Assembly (NCBI GenBank): GCA_964017065.1
Contig: OZ024787.1
Span: forward strand, 12,662,434-12,726,433
Reading direction: 5' to 3'
From: Haliclona indistincta
Lineage: Eukaryota > Porifera > Demospongiae > Haplosclerida > Chalinidae
Length of the DNA: 64,000 nt
The notes under the pieces were generated by a model. The model saw only the letters and a list, made by a program, of their open reading frames with translations, searched no databases and had not been told where the DNA came from. Of the stretch, positions 13,601-22,929 are shown in pieces. A program made the translations under genes and the position numbers. Each line of letters starts with the position of its first letter. Within the stretch, counting starts at the first letter, position 1.

Positions 13601-16600
13601 GCTGTAGTTAGTATGATTTCATGTCACATGTTTAGTAAATGTGGTTTTTGTTGTGTATGAGAGTTGGAAAACATGTCATATCAGGAAGTTTGAATCAAAA
13701 ACGGAACAAGCAGCCAACGCCCATAAATTGACCACACCCACAACGTTTGCAATAATGGAAGAAAGTCTCAGCTGTCTGAAAGCCATCAAGTCACGGTCCA
13801 GATCGGTCACAAAGCGGAGCAGCGAGATACCTGACCTTGGTGTATCGAAGCGCCAGCTAAGCTTTGGGATATAGGAAGAATACCGTGTTAAAATTCACTA
13901 CCGTGGATACAGCGTTAATATAAACACGACCGGTGGATAGGGAAGAGCGAGATAAAGTACAAACCAGTACATGTAGCTAGTTCCATTCCCGACAAACAAC
14001 TATCTTTGCTATTTGTGCTTGCTTGCACAATAAAGCAGAAGCTTGTTCCAAGCAGAAGCCAAGATGCCCCCGACGTGCGCATAAACTTACCAATTGACAG
14101 AGAAACCTTCCTTCTGTTACAGCGACATGGAAAGTTGCTTAGAACAAGCCACAGCTAGCTATGATCTACATACTGTTGTGAAATACAGTGACTTAATTTG
14201 ATGAACTACGTGCACGAAGAGTCACTCACTTCTTTAAAGCAAAACAGCAGCTAGAAGACTCAGTATCAGCTTTAGCCATTTTTATATTGCACATGTGAAG
14301 ACAATTTGACGCAACAAAGCCTCGAGTAAGAAAGCTAAGCTAGACCTCTACTGAAAGCTCAGGAAATGCTCTATTTAATGCACGCATTGAAAACGTAATT
14401 ACTACAACCTGAGGACAGGGACAGCCTCCTAAAGCAGCCCCACCCTAGTGACCAATGTATTTTGGATTGTAGAAAGAATGCAATTGTGCAACTAAACTGC
14501 GGTTTTGACGCAACTTTTTGCTAGTGTATTATGAACATGTTTGAAGTGTTCTGTAGCTAAATAGTTGTTCTACCTGATGGAAGCATTGAATGGTAACTAA
14601 AGTTACCGATTAGCTATGGAATAGTGAAAAACTATCATTTTAAACTGATTTTCGTTATACCAATGAAGCAGCTGTATAGACATGTAATACAAATACAACA
14701 TTTTGTACAAGTATGCAGTACAATTGCAAAGTTCCTCATACTTCTTGATATGCATTTTCAGGTGGTGGGTTACTGTTCATTTATGAATATTAATGAGCAA
14801 AAATTATTTTTTCTACAAAAACTGTTGAACACCTCAAAACTCGCTGTGAAGCATCATATCGTGCATCCACACATAATTATAGCTATCAATAATATTTGTG
14901 AGAAACTGCAAAGTGCATCCAGCCTCACGAACGCTGCACAAATTTTCTCTTGAGATAACGTGACATGTAGAGTTAGTCAAATGAAGTTAATGCGTCTTAT
15001 TTTAAGCCAACATTATTCTCGAGCGATTGACACAGCCTTTTTGCTACCTTTCTTGAATCGTGAGATATCAATGATAAATGGAGATAGGTGGAGAATGTGG
15101 CATAGCCAACGACTTGTGAAAATCTGCGAACTTCATCCAGCCTCACGAACGCTGTACACATTTTGTCACAAGATAATGTGACATGTAGAGTTAGCTAGTC
15201 AATGATAAGTGTCTTATTTCAAGCCAACAATATTCTCGAGCGATCGACACGGACTTTTTGCTACCTTTCTTGAATGGTGAGTTATCAATGATAAACAGAG
15301 ATAGGTGTGTTAGTGACCAGTGTATAAAGCATCATAGAAACCTCCCCAAAGCAAATTTTCCAGAAGCACTGTGTCAATCCCTCCGTAAGTTGTTTATCTA
15401 TAATTAAAGTATATGCGTGGGCGGAATCAAAGGCACCGCGCTTCCTGTAAATCACGTATTTCGTGAACCCAGCCCACCATACAATAGCAGCGTTATATTG
15501 AACGTGCTTTAATTCCCATAAAGCACGCTCCAAGCGGCTAAAGGAATTCACTCGGTTATATCGTTACAGCCATGCAGCCGCGGCATAATATACTTTAAAC
15601 CACTTAATATAGGTAAGTCGTGCTCTACGTGATTTATGGCACTCGGGCTGTGGTCTCGTGCCATAAATCACGTAGAGCACTCCTTACCTACATTAAGTAA
15701 TACGTACGTACTAGTCAGTAAACACAGTTCTACACAGAATCTTAAATCTTGTGAAAAAATTCTGAACTTGATCTCCGCCATTGCCGTGTATTGTGTAGTA
15801 ATGTGAGCCCGCCCTCACCATAGCTTATAATATTCACAATGCGTGAGTGAATGGTAACCCGCCACATTTATGGAATTTGTGATTATTATTCAAAGATGGT
15901 AACAGTAAATCTGGTTTTGTTTACTTTTTTTTTGTACTGGATGGTGGATTATTGTTGTGTTACTGAGACACTCATAGTACATGATCATAACATGTTGTGT
16001 TTACTTGTTTGTCAATAGAATGGATGGACACCACTACACTGCAGTGCTAACTATGGTCATCCAGCAATAGTGAAGCTGCTGGTTAATGCTGGTGCTAATA
16101 TCAGTTCAGTTTCCTATGTGAGTACAAAGTGTGTCTACATTATGACATTGTGATGGATCAGAGCATATAGATACTACAGTACGGGATAGGAAGCCGCACT
16201 TAATTGGTTGGTCGATGCGCATTACCCTTGACGTCACATGACGATTACATTGTCTGGATATTTGTTTATTGCACAGCTGGTCCATCCTTCATGAGAGGGT
16301 TTAGACCTAGGTACAGTGAAACCTGGCTGCATTACATGTCTAGTGAAATTGATTGCATGTCTCTACTGAACTATTACACACGTAACGCTTACAGCAAGTT
16401 GTGTGATTATGCCGAGATTCTGTGACACTATAAAAGCTTTTTTTATCATTATACGTGTTTAGAGCTACTCACTGTTGACTAAAGAGTGTAGCAAGGTCGT
16501 CTGGTGACTGTGGTCACTCGTTTGTCGATCGCTAAGCATGCTAGTCATTCCCAACCGTCAGTTAGTGAAGAGGTATGGTCACCACAAGGTTTAATTTACA

Positions 16601-18986
16601 TGTTACTGACTAGGCAAGTCGATAGTAAATCATTTGTACAGATGTTGATTGGGACTCAAGCATATGGCTGCAATAGAGAGGTGACTGCGTTACTCAGGTG
16701 ACCGCTAGCTCAGGTTTTGCTATTGTGAGGTATTGCGACATGTACTATTGCATGTGATCATGTCAATATTGTGTTTAATGTAACAAGTGAGCATTTATTA
16801 CCATGTGTGGGTTGGATGATCTCTCTAATAAATTCTTGAATCAAAAATTCATTATTGATGTCATCTATTAAAAGTAGAAGCAGGCGCTGCCTAATGTTGA
16901 AGGTGTGGTTTACTGCGCTAAAAAGCTAGCAACAGTACGCTGGCAAAAGAATCCAATCACACTGCTACTAAGTCTTAATAGCACGGTCAATATTATGGAT
17001 TCCTTCTTGAATTTTGTGAAAGTATGCATGTGCTAAACAATTGTCTGATAATTGCACTCTTTTGTTTCCACAGAGTGGTAACACTCCACTACATTTTGTT
17101 GCTCAAAATGGTCATCTTGATATTGTCAAATTCCTCATTCTATATGGAGCTGACCCGTCTGTCAGTAACAATGTGAGTGTTATTATCAACTGGTAGTGTT
17201 GTGTTGTTGGTAGTTGTATGGTCACAGCTCAACTGATGTGGATTATAGTATAATGTAGTTATTGTATCTTGTAATTTCACTAGTTTGTTTATTACATATC
17301 TCAAGGTACAATACACTAGTGAATTTATCATGTTAGTTTGATTCATTCCTCATTCCATACGATGACATGTCAACCCTTTTCAGTTCAATGTGTCAGATTT
17401 AGTAATCTTACTAATTTATGGAACATGCAAATATTACTGAAGTGTACAGTGTTATAAGGAAATACTGTAGGGTCAGTTTTTTGTGGCACCTACAGTACCG
17501 CTCCAGGGGCGTAGGCAGGATTTTTGAAATGAGGGGGCAGATATATAATTACCAACGGGGGGGGGGGGGGGATGCTATGTGCATTGATCAATTGGCCTAC
17601 ACAAACAACTGATTACATGTGTGGTTTTCACACTGATGACTCCACCAGATTTGGCAACACATAGCAACTGTTTTCATATACTAAGGCTGCTAAATCAACA
17701 TAGTCATTCATAATAACTAAATTCATCTACCAAGTCAGCAAAAAGGGGGGGCAATTGCCCCCCTTGCCCCCCCCCCTGCCTACGCGCCTGCGCTCACAAG
17801 CAAGTGTACAACTGCACGCACGCGACTCGCAGTTGCTTTATGTGTGATTGCGATCACGAGTGTGTGTATTGTATTGCACTCAATGTGTGATGTGCAGATA
17901 AGCTACGAGTCGCTTGAGAGCTGCTTGCTTCACGAGCATTAATTTAAACACAAAATTAAAAAAATATGAAAGAAACCAGGTACATGTATCTGTTGTTATT
18001 TTATGCTCAAATGTGTGTCTCACATGCAATGCGTGAGGGTTCTGGGTCGGTGCCAGCTAAGTTTGACTGATACAGTGATGTATCTTCGCACGTAACGCAG
18101 GAAAAGTTTTTGGGATTAATTTTATTCGTAAAATTAATTGCTGGTTTATGCGGCACACCTATAACTACAGCACAATCCAAATGTTTCGTTAATTCTCAGA
18201 AAGTGTGACTGATAGAAAGCTGTATTGAAATATAAGCTCTTTGGGTATGTTAGTGTCGTAAGCTATTTTTTAGGTAAAAACTGGTTCGGCCTATGTAGCA
18301 CCCCTACATGTAGGATTAACATTTTTAATAAATTTTGAATTTAAAATTTAAAATTTTAAATTTTGTGTTTATAATTATTGTTCCTGTTACAAACCTTTGT
18401 CCTGGCTTGTGTGTATGTGGCGGCGTGTGTGTGTGTGTGTCAGCGTGTAGTCTCGCAGGCCAGACTGGGGGAACGTCGGGTCACTAACGCCAGGTTTCTG
18501 TGAGCGACGCCAACACATTCTGGCGCGCCCTCATAAGCAATCAATTGCGTGGGTTTTCACGTGACTACGGGGCGCGATTGCGCATGAAGCTGTTGACAGA
18601 GTTTTTTAGCTGCCAAAACTGGCGTGTTTGTCCTGAAAAGTCCTACAAGCCTGCTAATGCCTGCTACTAGTTGTTCTCGATGCTGCTGACGGTATATTCT
18701 ACGTGATTCATGTTCACACAATGGTTCTCTTGTTCACTCGTGACTGCTCCAGCGATAATGAACATCGCGATTGTAGCCAACCAGGTTGGTATTGCTCTAG
18801 GAAGAGTTTTAGCATGCTAAAAGCCTGTTAACATGCTGCACGCTTGCTAACTAGACTGGTGACGTCGACTAAACACGTGATTTCAAGCATGACGTGTCGT
18901 TTGATTACATTCCATTGTGCCACGAAAACCTGGCGTTAGTGACCAGATGTTCCCCCAGAACGTCTGGCCCGCGAGACTAGTCAGCA

Positions 18987-19028
<42 letters not shown>

Positions 19029-20072
19029 CGTTGACAATACTATGATACATGACTCATCACATACATGTAACAGTTGATAACCTTTACATGGTTTATTATT
19101 AACCCTGTACCTACTGATGTCTTGTGTGTCATTACTCACATTGTTGTTCTTTCTATACAGTATGGTAAGACTGCACTTGATTGGGCGAGAGGTTATAAAC
19201 ATAGTGAACTAGTTCAATGTCTGAAGGAAGTTGGTAAGTACAATATAAGCTCGATCTGATACTGTATATCATAGAACACTGTGTATGTATGATTATATCA
19301 TATACACCAAAATAATTATCATATTATTTTGTCAATGATTTGAAATCCATAATTTTATCCTCTATACTCAACCTCATGAGTTGCCTATAGACACCAACAG
19401 CACCATGTATGCATTATGATATGCAGCATTGTCTGATTGTGCAATGTTTCTTGTGTTGTATCATCACCATCTTGACCACACCCCTATTGTGATAATTCCT
19501 GTATTACTCATTCAGTCTGTGCAAAGTTAGTAATATCATAGATACAGTATACCAACAGGGATTAGCAACGCCATGTGCATTCCAATACATCTTTTGTATT
19601 ACAATCTGATTTTACATCCTCATTACAGCTGATCTACCATCATCAGTAGCATCATCATCATCAGTAGTAGTTCCCACTAGTACATCTGGTACAATACTAC
19701 CATCATCAGGTGAAGCTTGTTTAGATCATGTGACAACAGAATAATGTATTATACAATACTACAGCAACTGATCCCAAACCACTCACAATGCGTGATCTAC
19801 TGCGCAGAGTAGCTAGCAGAGCCATGGACAAGTGGGAACTGGTTGGACTAGACCTGGGGATAGAGCAACACCAGTTGAACACCATTTCACAGTATCATCC
19901 TCGTAACGCTATCCGATGCTACTCTGAGGTGTTCAGTTTGTGGCAGAAGAAGGCTGACCCTCCCTTCACTTGGGCTACCATTATAGATACTCTACGTTCT
20001 CCAATAGTAGAGGAGAATGCACTAGCACAAGAGATTGAAGACTGGATCACATCAACTACTGATACATGGTAA
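1604..20072 (+). CDS. ANK gene 1: ankyrin-repeat protein with C-terminal death domain, frameshifted in exon 3
   Basis: Eight exons can be followed: 1604-1624, 1756-1860, 13384-13480, 16019-16117, 17074-17172, 19161-19233, 19629-19709 and 19765-20072. Exons 2-6 are ankyrin repeats of about 33 residues (GADPNH, TPLHISAVRGHEDVVKLLL, TPLHCSANYGHPAIVKLL, TPLHFVAQNGHLDIVKFL, KTALDWA). Exon 7 is a Ser/Val-rich linker and exon 8 a death domain. Such proteins are normally cytosolic adaptors; the partner here is unknown. Exon 3 carries one extra T near 13454 compared with gene 2 and then hits a stop. Exon 3 would be 96 nt without it and has phase 0/0 borders, so skipping it would restore the frame. The large introns are filled with transposons. 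Without the indel the product would be about 293 residues. It may be a recent pseudogene or expressed through exon skipping. Confidence 0.8.
3010..3180. repeat. DIRS left inverted terminal repeat
   Basis: Nearly perfect inverted match to 7620-7800. It contains the stretch reading GATGAGGGGTTTGACCTTTC. The outer edge continues left to about 2932 and is matched by the internal complementary region at 3265-3345. Confidence 0.85.
3265..3385. repeat. DIRS internal complementary region
   Basis: This joins the complements of the two outer edges of the element (left edge 2935-3010, right edge 7790-7832) around 3346. It overlaps the end of the recombinase reading frame, as in other DIRS elements. Confidence 0.8.
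3371..4340 (-). CDS. DIRS tyrosine recombinase domain
   Basis: This is the C-terminal third of a long open frame (3371-6565) that otherwise overlaps the RT frame. It starts around WRPKSSKTYDSLYGKWVSWC, an N-terminal SAM-like DNA-binding region. The catalytic region includes an arginine in LALTRPSRSSDL, the HSTR box in AHSTRSAATT and a tyrosine in FQKFYYRP, fitting the R..HxxR..Y pattern of tyrosine recombinases. It would integrate the circular DNA form. The recombinase domain is intact. Overlapping RT and recombinase frames are normal in DIRS elements, so the upstream part of the ORF may be a shadow frame. Confidence 0.85.
4225..6336 (-). CDS. DIRS reverse transcriptase / RNase H
   Basis: A 703-residue open frame. 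RT motifs run in order: FLVPKKGGGQRPVINLKQLN, KIDLKDAYFMVPI, LPFGLSSAPWVFTK and the catalytic box IIYIDDMLIMAD. RNase H follows with VIETDASHRGWGAV and the CLEMLAATIAV helix. The C-terminal part (NVDLFATRLTHQLPQYVSW) is typical of DIRS/Ngaro polyproteins. The frame is open end to end, suggesting a fairly recent copy. Confidence 0.9.
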   Translation of the reverse strand: MYVQMQKQSFCHHSTLINHLKRIGVKNLTQKATPIAGRLAYFAENWHVICKDPWVIKAITGYTIDLINQPYQPHPPHELQFAAEGQEALREEIESMITKQAISEIRHQRDDGFVSQMFLVPKKGGGQRPVINLKQLNSYVKTEHFKMENIQMLKDLLRSGDWMAKIDLKDAYFMVPIANEHRKLLRFSHMGSLYQFNCLPFGLSSAPWVFTKTTRPVVTTLRELGLRMIIYIDDMLIMADSEQLLREQVMGLVYLLENLGFVINNKKSQVEPTQELEFLGFVVNSQKMELRLPGEKIKTIRSEAKKLLCSEHPTAQALSRLVGKMSAATQAISMAPLFYRHLQSCLRETIQVDQDYSATTELTPEAREELNWWVEHFTRWNGRSLITHNPSIVIETDASHRGWGAVCNRERTGGPWSPREREMHINCLEMLAATIAVQCFAKNKTNLHILLKMDSMSALSYINKKGGTISPELTHLAKQLWLWCMERDIFLSAEHLPGIWNTVADEESRTMRDRTDWKLCPHAFNRINQVLGPLNVDLFATRLTHQLPQYVSWRPDPLAIATDAFSRNWSTMKGYTNPPWNLIGRVLAQCRKQRAELVLVAPVWKGQPWYPILLEMVIKTPLLIRPSKDLIQPTDPVNLPDISPQLAVWNISGNDTEAANYRRKLQRSSWHRGDPSRPRHTTHYMGNGSAGVSKGIVIPFQGL
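6390..7550 (-). CDS. DIRS gag-like protein
   Basis: A 386-residue open frame upstream of the RT frame in element orientation. It has a charged N-terminus, a short Cys segment (DCARCPRLDKPVQTHLPK) and a Gly/Arg/Tyr-rich tail (GRSYQPGRGSGRSQYYQ) likely to bind nucleic acid. Gag identity is inferred from position and composition, since DIRS gag proteins are poorly conserved. Confidence 0.7.
   Translation of the reverse strand: MSEDGRTTTEREDDIRDGTELPHPRRVHMPSNGQDVDTTQRESISVLTAINNLSAQLNDQIATVNAGMHSLAERVTAIEYNDHRDDQRRDPTSAESPRHSRYTSTPASNSRSSDAGNPSWFEHHADDDPELPSWSEGIHVAGSEELRAVSIATNRLLEECCSKSVPNDTRKQWRKKYLAPDADCARCPRLDKPVQTHLPKTVKDHDRNLTRLQTFVTDGIGPLVHILEEAQKGPLDHKAVVEATTQALRCVGNASAQISQERRKKISTHLNSDVQDLISDEDQFRTAAPMLFGKQFDKSVEEHVDSVKRLRKTVTTTKAHSQPGTSSNRVFQGGRSYQPGRGSGRSQYYQSGNFHRKATRGRYQPYDKDRQGGFYRNGGSSKKSQP
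7620..7800. repeat. DIRS right inverted terminal repeat
   Basis: Inverted partner of 3010-3180. Its outer edge (7790-7832) is matched in reverse by 3346-3385. Confidence 0.85.
9083..9384. mobile_element. hAT-type MITE
   Basis: Termini CAGTGGCGTATCTAGG and its near-complement CTAGATACGCCACTG, flanked by the 8-bp duplication GATGACTG (9075-9082 and 9385-9392). It has no coding capacity. The right-hand duplicate supplies the ATG of the Harbinger transposase, so the insertion moved in directly upstream of that start. Confidence 0.9.
9386..11908 (+). CDS. Harbinger DDE transposase
   Basis: Five exons fit canonical splice sites: 9386-9402, 9452-9631, 9686-9884, 11168-11389 and 11444-11908. The N-terminal part has an acidic Ser/Asp run and a helix-turn-helix-like segment (LLIMLRRLCYPNRWYDL, then LFGRSEPEMSFIFNK). 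The nuclease core has CWGFIDGTVWPIARP (first Asp), FGPMEGRRHDAFML and YGDPAYG (second Asp), and ICVEWAFGKI (Glu), matching the DDE_Tnp_4 family. All exons are open, so it could be functional if the 1.2-kb intron with its insertion is spliced out. It acts with the Myb-like partner encoded opposite. Confidence 0.85.
9896..11130. mobile_element. Hairpin-headed, foldback-tailed element, copy 1
   Basis: It begins with a perfect short hairpin (stem GGGAGGCAC / GTGCCTCCC), then TATGTAGGGTTG and AAGATGGCGGCTAC, a CTTT-rich tract near 10141 and unique sequence. It ends in a long inverted repeat with arms 10741-10889 and 10982-11130 around a 92-bp centre. The same order of parts recurs at 40012-41250 and 60812-62836. 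It lies in a Harbinger transposase intron. No protein was recognised; the small ORF 10665-10862 spans the left arm. Confidence 0.65.
11953..12973 (-). CDS. Harbinger Myb-like DNA-binding protein
   Basis: Minus-strand exons run from about 12973-12705, 12658-12482, 12367-12262 and 12210-11953. The first exon holds a trihelix/Myb-like domain (FRWSDVSHDISLAREVVGRR, then DWEVIAKILSSVF and LKGRGCKERMDRLIEKF). The rest is a long Glu/Lys-rich coiled coil with an acidic linker (DDFDVDGENDD). It is convergent with the transposase, with stop codons about 45 bp apart. In known Harbinger systems this partner helps the transposase enter the nucleus and bind the ends; that role is inferred here. Confidence 0.75.
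13677..14752. mobile_element. Unclassified 1.1-kb insertion with short TIRs
   Basis: Comparing with unit B (around 55400) shows extra DNA in gene 1 intron 3. Its ends are ATATCAGGAAGT and the complement of ACTTCTTGATAT. The flanking duplication is CAT or shorter. It holds a 77-codon ORF (13641-13874) and nothing recognisable. Confidence 0.5.
14903..15305. repeat. Direct duplication of about 200 bp
   Basis: The block containing CATCCAGCCTCACGAACGCT occurs at about 14903-15090 and again, diverged, at about 15127-15305. Unit B has a single copy near 55550. It is a local intronic duplication specific to gene 1. Confidence 0.75.
15404..15598. mobile_element. MITE at TTAA
   Basis: TTAA followed by AGTATAT at the left, and ATATACT followed by TTAA at the right (15595-15598). 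It is absent from the matching intron of unit B near 55790. TTAA duplication suggests a piggyBac- or Kolobok-type MITE. Confidence 0.6.
15602..15697. repeat. Long perfect hairpin, about 40-bp stem
   Basis: The arm around GTGCTCTACGTGATTTATGG is repeated in inverse after a 14-nt loop. It adjoins the TTAA MITE and is likewise missing from unit B. Origin unknown. Confidence 0.7.
17504..17790. mobile_element. MITE with CAGG(G/C)GCGTAGGCAGG ends
   Basis: Termini CAGGGGCGTAGGCAGG and the complement CCTGCCTACGCGCCTG, flanked by CGCTC (17499-17503, 17791-17795). Unit B (around 58130) is the empty site. It contains long G and C runs (17558-17570, 17745-17776). Probably hAT-like from its ends, though the visible duplication is only 5 bp. 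Confidence 0.7.
18448..18979. mobile_element. MITE with TAGTCTCG ends (532 bp)
   Basis: Inverted ends of about 45 bp start TAGTCTCGC(A/G)GGCCAGAC and include GGTCACTAACGCCAGG. The flanks are GTCAGC(G/A)TG, a 9-bp duplication with one mismatch, inside a TG microsatellite. The terminal octamer and the following CCAGAC are shared with the RecQ-bearing element at 31980-34292, suggesting the same superfamily. No ORF. Confidence 0.7.
19537..19628. mobile_element. Half P-type MITE abutting exon 7 of ANK gene 1
   Basis: Starts CATAGATACAGTATACCAAC and matches the left half of the palindromic MITE at 34007-34233. It ends exactly at the AG acceptor of exon 7 (starts 19629). Unit B keeps the same half element at 62838. 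Confidence 0.7.
19765..20072 (+). CDS. Death-domain exon of ANK gene 1
   Basis: The last exon of the gene at 1604-20072 encodes about 100 residues. It has the helical pattern of a death domain: LRRVASRAMDKWELVGLDLG, HQLNTISQYHPRNAIRCYSE, VFSLWQKKADPPFTWATIID, TLRSPIVEENALAQEIEDW. The conserved Trp residues and the PPFTWATII core fit ankyrin-associated death domains common in marine invertebrates. It likely mediates homotypic assembly. No counterpart was found for gene 2 within the window. Confidence 0.85.
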
Positions 20073-20884
20073 TACTTACAAGTGTTAATGGTTTGTCCTT
20101 TAGTAAATCATTTTCATTCATTCTCAGATTAGACCAGGATAACAAACAGCCCCTGAAAACCACTGCAGCCATTAGAATTTTCACTTGGAAATTTCAAACT
20201 TAATTTAGAGCCATTATGCTCACTATTTTTACCTCTAAAAATTCAATCTATTCTGAAATTTGTTATGTCTACATCAATTTGTAGCTTTCAGTTGCAAAAA
20301 AACATTTACTCGAGATCTAAATGCAGCTACTTGAGTGATTCCTGTGTCGTTTGCATTATGTAGTTATATGGGTACAGCCATTTGCAGCTATCTGGAAATG
20401 TTGGTCTAATAATGTCTAATAAAGCCTTTGAACTAGCTAGGTAAATTTGCTGCAGTGCTCAAGGAAGTCAGATATGAATCATGTACAGTAGTGCTTGGTT
20501 ATGATTATTCACAGCTGGCTATATAAGGTAGTTGGGTTGTAGCAGTTTGATGCACTATAGTGATATAATTATAGACGATAATTGTGTATGAAGAAGTACA
20601 AGATCCCAATACCCAAGAAATAGTCTAGAGCAATGGAGGCTTGCTTAGTAACCAACAACTGACTGACGCACATTTTAGGCTCACTCCTACATTTTACTAG
20701 CTAGTGATGTTGAAATGCTGGATTGGATGTTAGAGACCAGCTAGTCTGAAACAGTAAATGCTATTTAGTAGCTACATACCAACTTTGCTTTAGTTTGGTC
20801 TCTCTCTTTCATGTGTTACAGTAACTATCAAAACAGATTATAAACTGATTTGTACAACAACAGAGCAGTGGGTGTGGTCTGATG
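20073..20884. other. Intergenic spacer between ANK gene 1 and PDI
   Basis: This holds the 3' flanks of two convergent genes. A likely MITE lies at about 20126-20416, with ends ATTAGACCA and TGGTCTAAT and no coding content. Nothing else was recognised. Confidence 0.45.
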
Positions 20885-22044
20885 CTACAGTTCAGTGTGG
20901 TCTGTACTTGATGCCTTCTCCTCCTCTTGCCCAGCACCATCTTCTCCCTGATCCTCCTCTGGTACCCCATCCTCTCCCTCAGCTGGCTCCTGTTCCTCTC
21001 CTCCCTCGTCGTCATCAGTCGCTGTACCATCCACACGCTTCTCCACGTACTTGATCAGATCTTCTAAAGTTCGTCCACCACTATAGTCTAGTGCCTGAAG
21101 GTGTGTGAAGCAATGAAGATGATCTATCTTGTAATGAGCTGCTACTGACCTTGTCTGAGCCCTTGGGGAAGAACTTTAGTGTAGGGAATCCACTGATAGT
21201 CAACCCCTCCACCTCGTTCTTGGTGGAGTCCATCTTGGCAATGATGACATCATCGTTTTCCTTGAAGTGTTCTCCTAGATCATCCCAGATAGGAGCTAGC
21301 TATTTACAGTGACCACACCATGGAGCATCTGAGAAGTGATAGAATAAAAACATTTAATCTGCATTCGATGCAGTTTGTGAGTGTCCGTACTATGCGTCAT
21401 GAACTGGATCCAATGAGTATTTGCTCCAATGCATTTACGAATGTAGTTTCAAGAGAATTGTAGCTGGATTTAGTCTGGGCGTGGTCTCAATCACGTGGCG
21501 TGCTCTGTGAGAGCAGTTACCTGGAACACTGACAAAGACAGTGTTGGTGTGTGCTGCAAGTAAAACAAGGCGTAGGACACATCAGACTTGCGCTGGTATG
21601 TGACTAGGCTAGTTTCTTTAGCTTTCAGCAAACTGTCGCTTACGTCACATGACATGATCGATGCCAGCACTGGCTCGAATCAGCTAGATATTGTTCCAGT
21701 GTGAACGTGCTTGAATCAGTTTGATTCGAATGATCGAATCAGAGTTTATGTGAATTTAAACCGCTTTATAGTGCGGATACGCCTTTAGCCTACTGTGTCT
21801 GCCTGTTCAAACGCAACAGTTAGAATAGCTCTACACACTTCCTGTTCTTGTAATGCATACTAGTGTATCACATGATGATGGCACTCACAGAATTCAACAA
21901 AGATGTGTTTACTCTCATCACGAGCGACTTCAGCAAAGTTCTTACCAACCAGTACCTTGACTGGATTCTTATCCCAGTCATCAGGAATATCCTCTGTATT
22001 CAAATGAGCCTATACAAGACAACAAAAACAAAAAACAACAACAA

Positions 22045-22275
22045 AAACAGTACACTATCTACTAATTAGTACACTATCTACTAACTAGTACACTATCTAC
22101 TAACTAATACACTATCTACTAACAATATTACAATATCTACTAATAATAGTACAATATCTACTAAGTAGTATACACTATCTACCATCTATTACATTATCTA
22201 CTAACTAGCTAGTACACTATCCACTAACTAGTACACTATCTACTAGCATTAGTAACACTATCTATAAACATTAGT
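22045..22275. repeat. Tandem repeat, about 20-bp unit
   Basis: Degenerate copies of a unit like TAGTACACTATCTACTAAC, about 11 of them, inside the PDI intron between exons 22410-22532 and 21889-22009. No function is visible. Confidence 0.85.
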
Positions 22276-22819
22276 AGCAATGCACTTCTACTGTACCGTA
22301 CTAGGGATATATTGGTAATTTGGATCCACACGATATTCTATTCTAATTGATGCCCTTCAACGATTTTGCTAAACTGGGTCTAGCACCATGATTGCTAGTA
22401 CTTGCTCACCTTTACTTTACCATCTGTGTAATCTTATACAAACTGTTTCAGTTTCTCTTCATCGAGACCATCAAACTCTGGTTTGTATCGTTTCATCTCG
22501 TCACCAACCTCGATCAGTATCATGGAAGGCATCTGGAGAATATGGCATCTGGAGGCATCTGGAGAATATGGGAAAGAGTAGATATAGCACACGACATAGA
22601 CTAAAGCAACAAATATGCAGCAGTACTAGCTAGTGCTGTACAGAAGCTGTTACAGGACAGATGAGCAGGTATTAAAAGTCGTCTTGGGTAGCACAAAGTG
22701 GAGTAATGTGATGCTGTGAAGTGTATGAGCAACTCACGTCATCTTTCCCGAGATTGAAGAATTCCATGATACGCTCAGACTGCTCTTCAGATGAGTCAAT
22801 GTGTACGAACAATACCTAT

Positions 22820-22878
22820 AGAGAGAGAGAAAGAGAGAGAGAGAGAGAGGGAGGGAGAGAGAGTGGGAGAGAGGGAGG

Positions 22879-22927
<49 letters not shown>
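22820..22927. repeat. GA-rich microsatellite
   Basis: Imperfect (GA)n with GGGA interruptions. On the PDI strand it is a CT tract just upstream of the acceptor of exon 22738-22815. Confidence 0.9.
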
Positions 22928-22929
<2 letters not shown>

